This document shows, in pieces, positions 1 to 5,291 of a stretch of 5,291 nt of DNA. Position numbers and translations under genes: made by a program. This DNA comes from a bacterium (lineage in GTDB: Bacteria > UBP14 > UBA6098 > B30-G16), in contig JAMOPH010000412.1 in NCBI GenBank assembly GCA_027064665.1, forward strand, positions 1 to 5,291, given 5' to 3'. Every line of letters begins with the position of its first letter. Position 1 is the first letter of the stretch. The notes beneath the pieces were generated by a model that worked only from the letters and a program-made list of their open reading frames with translations, was not told the DNA's origin and ran no database searches.

Positions 1-1054
1 CAAGTTCCGGCGAAAACTGCGTCACCAGAACGCAGGTGAAGGTGTGCACCTGCGGGATTTTGCCCATCTCACCTAACGCCGTGATGATTCTGTCCAGCCC
101 GATTGTGGTGCCGCAGGCGGGAATCTTTTCTTTGCCGAACATCCCGATAAGGTCATCATACCTTCCGCCGCCGGTCAAACTGCCGATGTGAGGATAATCC
201 GGCAAAACCGTCTCAAATATCGCTCCGGTGTAGTAGTCAAGTCCCCGTGCCATCCGGGGCGAAAATTTTATCACATCCTGACCGATGCCCATCGCCGAAA
301 GATACTGCAGTATCTTCCGCAGATTTTCCACGCCTTCTGCGATTCTGTCCTCGCCAATCCCGGCAATCCTGCCCAGCAGATTCCAGTTGGTGTCCTCAAT
401 ATCTATCAAATCCAGAATTTTTTTCACTTTTTCAGGGGGGAATCCCTTTTTGCCAAGTTCTTCTTCCACGCCCTCACGCCCGATTTTGTCCCATTTGTCT
501 ATTGAGCGCAGGACGGAAAGTTCGTCCTTTTCGTCAAAGCCGGTGTGATGCACAAGTCCCCGCAGGATTTTGCGATGGTTTAGAAGAATCTCAAATCTGT
601 CAAATCCCAGCGCCCACAGAGATTCGGCGGAAATCGCCAGAATTTCTGCGTCGGCGACCGGCGAGGATGTCCCCACGATGTCCACATCACACTGGATAAA
701 TTCCCTGAAACGCCCCTTTTGTTTCTGCGCCCTTTCGGCACGCCACACCGGCTGAATCTGATACCTTCTGAACGGGCGGGGCAAGTTCTGCCCATACATC
801 GCCATAACTCTCGCCAGAGGAACCGTCAAATCGTAGCGAAGACCAAGTCCGTCGGGATGGTCAAGGCGGTATATGAGTTTGTCGGCGTCCTCGCCGTATT
901 TTCCCATAAGCGTCTCCAGAAGTTCAATCGCCGGAGTCTCTATGGGGACATATCCCCAGCGGCGGAAAACCTCACGGACTTTCTCAATCAACCTCTCCCG
1001 CACAATCATATCCGCAGGGAGAAAATCCCGCATTCCCCGATACAACCTCGGCAT
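1..1054 (-). CDS. hisS: Histidyl-tRNA synthetase, 3' end cut off by the window edge
   Basis: Charges tRNA-His with histidine in the cytoplasm using ATP. I translated this frame by hand: it is open from the ATG at 1054 to the window edge, giving 351 residues with no stop. Class II synthetase marks appear in order: RGMRDFLP at about 6-13; GLRYDLTVPLAR at about 71-82; the motif 2 region RRYQIQPVWRAER followed by GRFREFIQCD at about 97-123; the histidine-specific motif RGLDYYTG at 270-277, whose Arg corresponds to the catalytic Arg of E. coli HisRS; GGGRYDDL at about 295-302; and motif 3 GTTIGLDRI at about 315-323. The anticodon-binding domain, expected near residue 335 onward, has only just begun (VLVTQFSPEL). 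The motif style (RYDLTVPLAR, FIQCDVDIVG) is closer to the archaeal/eukaryotic-like HisRS group than to the E. coli type. The start is supported by an AAGGAG Shine-Dalgarno 6 nt upstream. An 87-nt gap separates it from the EIIA gene. Confidence 0.96.
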   Translation of the reverse strand, partial: MPRLYRGMRDFLPADMIVRERLIEKVREVFRRWGYVPIETPAIELLETLMGKYGEDADKLIYRLDHPDGLGLRYDLTVPLARVMAMYGQNLPRPFRRYQIQPVWRAERAQKQKGRFREFIQCDVDIVGTSSPVADAEILAISAESLWALGFDRFEILLNHRKILRGLVHHTGFDEKDELSVLRSIDKWDKIGREGVEEELGKKGFPPEKVKKILDLIDIEDTNWNLLGRIAGIGEDRIAEGVENLRKILQYLSAMGIGQDVIKFSPRMARGLDYYTGAIFETVLPDYPHIGSLTGGGRYDDLIGMFGKEKIPACGTTIGLDRIITALGEMGKIPQVHTFTCVLVTQFSPEL

Positions 1055-1060
1055 AGGTCT

Positions 1061-1066
1061 CTCCTT
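1061..1066 (-). promoter_or_regulatory. Shine-Dalgarno of hisS
   Basis: On the minus strand AAGGAG lies 6 nt before the ATG at 1054. It is the strongest canonical ribosome binding site in the window, and it fixes the hisS start. The other genes rely mostly on stop-start overlap with the preceding gene. Confidence 0.8.
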
Positions 1067-1090
1067 CCCTTCAACTTACGCAACCAAGAT

Positions 1091-1130
1091 AAAAAATCCT
1101 TTTGCTGGGGCAACCCTTTTCGGAAAAAGG
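1091..1130 (-). terminator. Possible terminator or attenuator hairpin between the EIIA gene and hisS
   Basis: On the minus strand, CCTTTTT (1130-1124) is followed by two copies of AAAAGG (1120-1115 and 1103-1098). Either copy could pair with it. The second pairing encloses a small GGG/CCCC element and is followed at once by ATTTTTT (1097-1091), as in an intrinsic terminator. The first pairing makes a short 6-bp stem with a 4-nt loop and no adjacent T run. The stem is A/U-rich and weak, so it may be leaky, reduce read-through into hisS, or be chance. The rest of the 1055-1141 gap holds only the hisS Shine-Dalgarno and a poor promoter-like pair. Confidence 0.3.
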
Positions 1131-1141
1131 CTTTTGGGAAT

Positions 1142-1597
1142 TTACTGTTCCGACTGCCTGATAATCTCAATAAACTCCTGCGGCGATTTTGCCCTCGCAA
1201 GTTGCTGTGCGAATCCGGGACGGGAAAAAAGCCGGGCAATCTGGGAAAGGTAGTGCATATATCGTTTGTCCCGGTCCTGCGGGGATGCTATTGAGAAAAT
1301 GACATATATCGGCTCAAAGTCAAAGGATTCAAAGTCAATCGGTTCGGCGAGGGTTCCGGCGGCGATGACAATCTGTTCAACGCAGTCGCAGAGGGCGTGA
1401 GGGATTGCCATCCCGTGCCCGAGACCTGTGGTCATCGTGCGCTCACGCTCTAAAAGTTTCTCGTGAAACTTTTTCACATCACCGATTTTCCCGGATTTCG
1501 CCAGAAGATTAGCCATATGCTCTATCAATTCCCATTTATCCTTGGCTTTTATACCGATTTCTATTAAGTTTGGGTCTAAAAATTCGGAGATTTTCAT
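1142..1597 (-). CDS. Stand-alone PTS EIIA-domain protein (fructose/PtsN-type)
   Basis: A 151-residue protein, the usual length of a single type 2 PTS EIIA domain. It opens MKISEFLDPNLI and has the phospho-acceptor motif GHGMAIPHA, with His67 as the expected phosphorylated histidine. The C-terminal half (IFSIASPQDRD, then YLSQIARLF) also fits the family. Such domains accept phosphate from HPr. With no EIIB or EIIC transporter domain in the window, a regulatory PtsN-like role is more likely than sugar uptake, but this is inference and the substrate or target cannot be told. I chose the ATG at 1597 because it overlaps the hemW stop as ATGA, matches the family N terminus, and has AGGA 6 nt upstream. 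An in-frame ATG at 1663 would add 22 low-complexity residues and overlap hemW by 70 nt. The stop is TAA at 1144-1142. Confidence 0.9.
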   Translation of the reverse strand: MKISEFLDPNLIEIGIKAKDKWELIEHMANLLAKSGKIGDVKKFHEKLLERERTMTTGLGHGMAIPHALCDCVEQIVIAAGTLAEPIDFESFDFEPIYVIFSIASPQDRDKRYMHYLSQIARLFSRPGFAQQLARAKSPQEFIEIIRQSEQ

Positions 1598-2769
1598 AGA
1601 AAATCCTGCACCAACTCCAGCGCTATTTTGTCCGTTAGAAGTCTTTTTTCTGGGTTCAGCCATATTCTCTCCCCCTGATAATTTAGAATGCCGTTGTGTA
1701 TAAGTGCATTTGCCCGCCGTTTCACCGGTTCGGCGAATTTGCCGAGGTCTGCCAATTTCACGCCCCACATAGTTCTCAAGCCGAGCATAACTTTCTCGGC
1801 GGCGATTTTGCCATCCGTCAGTTCCTCGCAGAAATCTATCGGCAAACCCAAATCGTGCGCTACACAGCAGAAATTAAAATCGTTTTGGGGAATTTTCAAA
1901 TCAAAATTTTCAACCCAGAAGCGAATATATTTTTCCACATCGGAGAGGTTAGCCCAGCGGCATTTTCCGGAGAACGAGTGCGCCGAGGCACCCAAACCGA
2001 TATACCGCCGATGCTCCCAGTAGGCGATGTTATGCCGGCAGAAATGCCCCGGCAGGGCAAAATTAGAGACCTCATAGGGGACAAATCCACAGGCGGAAAG
2101 ATACTCTAACGCCGCAAGATACTGCTCGCTTACGGCATCCTCGCCGGGAAGCGCAACTCTGCCCGTGCGGACATCCTGCCACAGAGGGGTTCCCTCCTCC
2201 GGCGTGAGAGCATACATAGAAATGTGAACAACACTATATTCTAATGCAATTTTCAAATTTTCTAACAATTTTTTCGGCGTCATACCGGGAATAGCATATA
2301 TTATATCCACGGATATCTCGGGGAAATTATAAGTTCTGGCGATTTCTATCGCCCTTCTGGACTGCTCCGCCGAGTGAATCCGTCCCAGAAAGCGCAGGTC
2401 GTCGTCAAAGAAGGACTGCACGCCGATGCTCACACGATTTGCGCCCAGCGACAGTATCGCCACGGCGAAATCCGGTGTGAACGACTCCGGATTGACCTCA
2501 ACCGTGAACTCTGCCGGCGAAAGGCGGAAATATCTTTTCACCGATGAGACTATTTCGGAAATCTGGTCAGCAGACAGAAGCGATGGCGTTCCGCCGCCGA
2601 TATAAAGAGTATCACAATCGCCCGAAAAAATATCATATATCTGCGAGTAAAATCTAATTTCATTGACAAGCGCAGGGATATACTCATCATCTACCCGGGA
2701 TGGCACCGAATAAAACGCACAATATCTGCACTTTCTCCGGCAAAACGGGATGTGGATGTATATATGCAT
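1594..2769 (-). CDS. hemW: HemW-type radical SAM heme chaperone
   Basis: A 391-residue radical SAM protein of normal HemW length. The [4Fe-4S] cluster motif is at the N terminus: HIPFCRRKCRYCAF, with Cys10, Cys14 and Cys17. The residue pattern after the third Cys (CAF, not CxC) is the HemW type, not the coproporphyrinogen dehydrogenase HemN type. Other family marks are GGGTPSLL at 58-65 (SAM binding), EVNPES at 91-96, GVQSFFDDDL at about 116-125, DIIYAIPGMT at 155-164, YEVSNFALPG at about 232-241, and HNIAYW at 246-251 followed by YIGLGASAHS. The C-terminal domain includes MLGLRTMWG at about 328-336. Known family members bind heme and are proposed to pass it to respiratory enzymes; many are still annotated as oxygen-independent coproporphyrinogen oxidase. 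The ATG is 3 nt after the VWA stop with only a weak upstream AGG. Its TGA stop overlaps the EIIA start. Confidence 0.95.
   Translation of the reverse strand: MHIYIHIPFCRRKCRYCAFYSVPSRVDDEYIPALVNEIRFYSQIYDIFSGDCDTLYIGGGTPSLLSADQISEIVSSVKRYFRLSPAEFTVEVNPESFTPDFAVAILSLGANRVSIGVQSFFDDDLRFLGRIHSAEQSRRAIEIARTYNFPEISVDIIYAIPGMTPKKLLENLKIALEYSVVHISMYALTPEEGTPLWQDVRTGRVALPGEDAVSEQYLAALEYLSACGFVPYEVSNFALPGHFCRHNIAYWEHRRYIGLGASAHSFSGKCRWANLSDVEKYIRFWVENFDLKIPQNDFNFCCVAHDLGLPIDFCEELTDGKIAAEKVMLGLRTMWGVKLADLGKFAEPVKRRANALIHNGILNYQGERIWLNPEKRLLTDKIALELVQDFL
1661..1675 (-). promoter_or_regulatory. Alternative upstream start and Shine-Dalgarno for the EIIA gene, inside hemW
   Basis: On the minus strand a GGGGGAGAG run (1675-1667) stands just before an ATG at 1663 that is in frame with the EIIA domain; its GGAG core is 5 nt from the ATG. 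By sequence it is a better ribosome binding site than the AGGA serving the start at 1597. The 22-residue extension it would add (MAEPRKKTSN and onward) has no visible domain. The bases also encode the hemW C terminus (YQGERI), which may explain the match. Confidence 0.3.
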
Positions 2770-2772
2770 TGC

Positions 2773-3792
2773 CTAACTTTGTGGCAGACGGCTTTTTCTC
2801 TCCGGGAAAACCCAGTATAACCACAGAAAAATTATCGCCAGCGTGAGGGGATAGTAGAATCTATCGTCGTATTGGGAGAACACGACCTCCTCGTATTCCT
2901 TTTTGCCCATCTTATCAATTTCATCAAGGATGCCGGAGATTTCGGAACCGCCGCGGCGTGCGGGGAAATACTTTCCGCCAGTGACCTCGGCAATCTGCGT
3001 CAGGAGCGCCTCATCAAGTTTTGAGGTGACTATGGCGCCGGTCTCGTCCTTCTGGTAGCCGATGATGTTGCCGGACTCGTCCCTGATGGGGATTGGAGCG
3101 CCGCCGGGAGTTCCAATTCCGATTGTGAACACACGGATTCCCTGCTGGGCGAGTTTTTTTGCCACTTCCACCGGGTCGCCGGGAGCGTTCTGCTCGCCGT
3201 CCGTGATGAGGATGACCGCCTTGTAGCGCGGGGCTGAGTCCACAAACGCCGTGGCGGAGACCTCAAGGGCGCGGGCTAAATCCGTCCCCGGGGAACTGAC
3301 CACCGAGGGGTCGGCGGACTCAAGGAACATAAGAAATGCCCCGTAATCTATGGTCAAAGGGCACATAAGATAGGCGCCGCCGGCGAACACCACCAGCGCC
3401 ACACGGTCATCGGTCTGATGCTCCAAAAAGGCGCGGATTTCGTTTTTGGCGTTGGCAAGCCGATTCGGGCGAAGGTCCTCCGCCAGCATTGACTTGGAGA
3501 CATCAAGGGCGAAAACGATGTCAATTCCCTCGCGCTTGACCTTTTCAAGTTTGGTTCCCACCTGCGGTCTCATCGCCGCGAGGACAAAGAAACTGTATCC
3601 GAGAAGCAGAAACAGGCGTTTCCATCGGCGGCGGGCGGGCTCAAACATAAGGATTGTCCGGCGGATGAACCTGCTGTCGCCGATGCGCTCAAGCGCGCGC
3701 CTGCGCAGAGAATCAGCCATAAAAAACAGCAAAATCAAAACCGGAATCCCCAGCCACAAAACCGAGGCGTATGTGTTGGCAAACCGAATCAT
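2773..3792 (-). CDS. BatB-like membrane-anchored VWA-domain protein
   Basis: A 339-residue protein laid out like BatA/BatB: two hydrophobic segments near the N terminus (about 10-26 and 59-74), a von Willebrand factor A domain at about 90-275, and a C-terminal membrane segment at about 313-329. The metal-ion-dependent adhesion site is complete: DVSKS (Asp97, Ser99, Ser101), Thr170 in SSPGTDL and Asp198 in LITDGE, so divalent-metal ligand binding is plausible. IVTSKLDEALLTQIAEVTGGKYF at about 254-276 resembles BatB more than BatA by recall. In known systems these proteins sit with a MoxR ATPase and a DUF58 protein and have been linked to oxidative stress tolerance or envelope function; none of those partners is in this window. 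The start is an ATG overlapping the waaA stop (ATGA), with no clear Shine-Dalgarno, so coupled translation is likely. The VWA fold is certain; the specific function is unknown. Confidence 0.9.
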   Translation of the reverse strand: MIRFANTYASVLWLGIPVLILLFFMADSLRRRALERIGDSRFIRRTILMFEPARRRWKRLFLLLGYSFFVLAAMRPQVGTKLEKVKREGIDIVFALDVSKSMLAEDLRPNRLANAKNEIRAFLEHQTDDRVALVVFAGGAYLMCPLTIDYGAFLMFLESADPSVVSSPGTDLARALEVSATAFVDSAPRYKAVILITDGEQNAPGDPVEVAKKLAQQGIRVFTIGIGTPGGAPIPIRDESGNIIGYQKDETGAIVTSKLDEALLTQIAEVTGGKYFPARRGGSEISGILDEIDKMGKKEYEEVVFSQYDDRFYYPLTLAIIFLWLYWVFPERKSRLPQS

Positions 3793-5012
3793 CTCGTCTC
3801 GTCCGCAAGAATCATACGGGCGTATTTTTCCGGCGATGCGGCAATCTTTTCCGCAGTTTGCCTCGCCCGCTGTTTAAGTCGGTTAAGATAATCCGCATCG
3901 GATGCCATTTCAAGAACTTTCGGGACAAGTTGCTCGGGGGAGACCTCAAACGCCGCGCCGGCGGAATCAAGAGTCTCAAAAAGATGGCGATTGTTTGAGG
4001 TGTATTCCCCGTGCACCACCGGGACGCCGTAGACTGTAGCCTCAAAGGGGTTGTGTCCGCCGTAGTCCTCAAAAGTACCGCCGATGACGGCGATATCCGC
4101 CACAGAGTAGAATTTTCTCAACTCGCCAACGGTATCAAGCAGATACACGGGGCAATTTTCGGGGAACCTTTCGGATTCCGAGCGCCGGGCAAAGCGGATT
4201 CCGGACTGGGCGAGTTTACGCGCCACGGAGTCAAACCGCTCGGGATGGCGCGGCGCAAAGATTACGAGAACTTTCGGGTATTCGCGGATAATTTCTGCCG
4301 CCGCCCGGATGAACAAATCCTCCTCGCGCTCCCTCACACTGCCAAAGACCACCACGGGGAATCTATGGGGTTTTTCCAGTGCAGAATCCTGCTTTGCGGG
4401 GGCGAGTTTGAGGTCTCCCACCACAGAGACCTTTTCCGGCGGCGCGCCGGCGGCGATGAAATTTTTTCTATCCTCCTCGCTTCGGGCATAGATTTTATCA
4501 ATCCGGGAGAACATAAAGGAAAAGTAGGGGCGAAATATGCGGGCGAATCTCACAGTTCGCCGGGACAATCTTCCGCTGGCAATTATAATTTGTGCTCCGA
4601 CTCTTTTGGTAGCCCATATCATACCTAACCACATATCGGACTCTATTATAATAAGTTTTTGAGGGCGGATTTTTCCGCATAAAAACGATAATATTGGCGG
4701 GAAATCTATCGGCTGCTGGTAAATATATAGCCCTTCAGATGTATTCTTTAACAACTGCCTATATCCAGTTATGGTGGTGGAGGAAATTATAACTGGCACA
4801 TTTGATATATTTCTAATACTTCGCGCGAGGGTAAGCGCCTGAGAGGTTTCACCGACGGACGATGCGTGAATCCAGAGGGCATTTGCGGGGACACTTCGCC
4901 ATATACCAAGCCGCTGGGAGATTTTCTCGCCGCGCAGAATCCCTACAATTATCAATGGAACTCCGAAAATGAGGATTATCAAAACCCATATGAGTGTATA
5001 TATCGCCAGCAT
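3789..5012 (-). CDS. waaA: 3-deoxy-D-manno-octulosonic acid (Kdo) transferase
   Basis: Transfers Kdo from CMP-Kdo to the lipid A precursor at the inner face of the cytoplasmic membrane, the first step of LPS core assembly. It is 407 residues from the ATG at 5012, or 409 from an in-frame TTG at 5018; the numbers here use the longer form. An N-terminal membrane anchor covers about 3-27. The N-terminal glycosyltransferase half has WIHASSVGETSQA, with Glu57 as the expected catalytic base, and ESDMW at 126-130. The C-terminal half has GDLK at 201-204, APRHPER at 255-261, DTVGEL at 295-300, and GGTFEDYGGHNPFE at 313-326. All are WaaA family marks. Neither start has a clear Shine-Dalgarno: TTG overlaps the upstream stop, while ATG lies 2 nt after it. 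I prefer ATG as the commoner codon. The first third of the gene is clearly more AT-rich than the rest. Also called kdtA. Confidence 0.96.
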   Translation of the reverse strand: MLAIYTLIWVLIILIFGVPLIIVGILRGEKISQRLGIWRSVPANALWIHASSVGETSQALTLARSIRNISNVPVIISSTTITGYRQLLKNTSEGLYIYQQPIDFPPILSFLCGKIRPQKLIIIESDMWLGMIWATKRVGAQIIIASGRLSRRTVRFARIFRPYFSFMFSRIDKIYARSEEDRKNFIAAGAPPEKVSVVGDLKLAPAKQDSALEKPHRFPVVVFGSVREREEDLFIRAAAEIIREYPKVLVIFAPRHPERFDSVARKLAQSGIRFARRSESERFPENCPVYLLDTVGELRKFYSVADIAVIGGTFEDYGGHNPFEATVYGVPVVHGEYTSNNRHLFETLDSAGAAFEVSPEQLVPKVLEMASDADYLNRLKQRARQTAEKIAASPEKYARMILADETR

Positions 5013-5014
5013 AA

Positions 5015-5291
5015 TCAAAATCTGCGGAAGATTGAAACAGATATTCCTGTATTTTCGTTAGTGTTAAGCGTTCTATATACATCATAGACAGAAAAACTGT
5101 CCCCAAATCTATGAGATAAATTAAAAGTAAAGTCCCTCCACTGGAAAGAAATACCAGTAGTTATATTGGTAATATCTGATGATATATATGAGGTATAACT
5201 TTCATTATAGAAATATCCAGAATGGTATTCTCCTGATAAAAAGAATTTCCATCGTTCCACTGGGTTAATAGACAGGGAATCTATTATAGCA
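5015..5291 (-). CDS. C-terminal end of a probable outer-membrane beta-barrel protein, 5' end outside the window
   Basis: The frame is open from the right edge to a TGA at 5017-5015, showing the last 91 residues. I do not recognise the family. What can be seen looks like beta-barrel strands: short stretches alternating polar and hydrophobic/aromatic residues (WKFFLSGEYHSGYFY, TTGISFQWRD, FTFNLSHRF, TGISVSIFRRF) joined by Asn/Ser/Thr/Asp-rich turns. The chain ends in Phe, with Ile, Val and Ile at positions -5, -7 and -9, as in the C-terminal signal recognised by the BAM assembly machinery; Arg at -3 is less typical. A GTG at 5260 is inside the open frame and is probably not the true start. Its position just before waaA suggests an envelope role. 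The region is about 32% GC (5041-5280), the most AT-rich part of the window. The reading frame is sure; the barrel assignment is inference. Confidence 0.72.
   Translation of the reverse strand, partial: AIIDSLSINPVERWKFFLSGEYHSGYFYNESYTSYISSDITNITTGISFQWRDFTFNLSHRFGDSFSVYDVYRTLNTNENTGISVSIFRRF

Noticed and set aside
1086..1113. A promoter-like pair upstream of hisS (TTGCCC, 16-nt spacer, TATCTT)
   Set aside because: Each box matches the sigma-70 consensus at only 4 of 6 positions, and the pair overlaps the hairpin and T run. This is too weak to call.
1055..1141. T-box riboswitch before hisS
   Set aside because: The gap is only 87 nt and shows no T-box consensus or stem I-like structure, so it is too short for the element.
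719..1294. A 191-residue plus-strand open frame across the hisS/EIIA gap
   Set aside because: It runs opposite the 5' end of hisS and the 3' end of the EIIA gene, has a low-complexity Arg/Asn/Pro-rich translation, and has no family marks.
1594..2769. HemN (oxygen-independent coproporphyrinogen III dehydrogenase)
   Set aside because: The cluster motif lacks the fourth Cys of the HemN CxxxCxxCxC pattern, and the length and HNIAYW motif fit HemW.
3446..3877. A 143-residue plus-strand open frame opposite the VWA and waaA genes
   Set aside because: It is rich in Arg and Ser as expected for an antisense shadow of a GC-rich gene, and it spans a junction where two well-supported minus-strand genes overlap.
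4011..4628. A 205-residue open frame on the plus strand
   Set aside because: It lies entirely opposite waaA, whose motifs are clear. The plus-strand translation shows no recognisable domain.
1..5291. Mobile element, CRISPR array or tRNA
   Set aside because: I saw no transposase or integrase motifs, no regularly spaced direct repeats and no cloverleaf-like sequence. Almost all of the window is explained by six coding genes.

Overview
The window holds one tightly packed gene cluster, all read on the minus strand (right to left). In transcription order it contains: the 3' end of an outer-membrane beta-barrel-like gene (5291-5015), waaA/kdtA for Kdo transferase (5012-3789), a BatB-like membrane-anchored von Willebrand factor A (VWA) protein (3792-2773), hemW, a radical-SAM heme chaperone (2769-1594), a stand-alone PTS EIIA-domain protein (1597-1142), and hisS, a histidyl-tRNA synthetase that runs off the left edge (1054-1). 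I see no tRNA, rRNA, CRISPR array, insertion sequence or other mobile element.

The junctions are close. waaA/VWA and hemW/EIIA each share an ATGA stop-start overlap, VWA/hemW are 3 nt apart, and the barrel gene ends within a few bases of the waaA start. This suggests one polycistronic message with translational coupling. The only real non-coding gap is 1055-1141, before hisS. It carries a possible hairpin followed by a T run, then a good Shine-Dalgarno for hisS, so hisS may be partly uncoupled from the genes before it.

The organism is a Gram-negative (diderm) bacterium: it has Kdo transferase for lipid A/LPS assembly and a protein with an outer-membrane C-terminal signature. The HisRS resembles the archaeal/eukaryotic-like type also found in Bacteroidetes and other bacterial groups, rather than the E. 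coli type. With the unusual gene order, this points to a lineage outside Proteobacteria, perhaps an FCB-group or candidate-phylum bacterium; that placement is inference. Base composition is patchy: hand counts give about 62% GC at 3181-3420, 40% at 4621-4860, 32% at 5041-5280 and 33% at 2221-2340.

The genes do not form one obvious pathway. They cover envelope assembly (barrel protein, WaaA, VWA protein), heme delivery (HemW), phosphorylation-linked regulation (EIIA) and translation (HisRS), which looks like a mixed housekeeping operon. I found no convincing evidence of a novel system. The points most worth checking are the orphan VWA gene, the two possible EIIA starts, the hisS leader hairpin and the composition break inside waaA.
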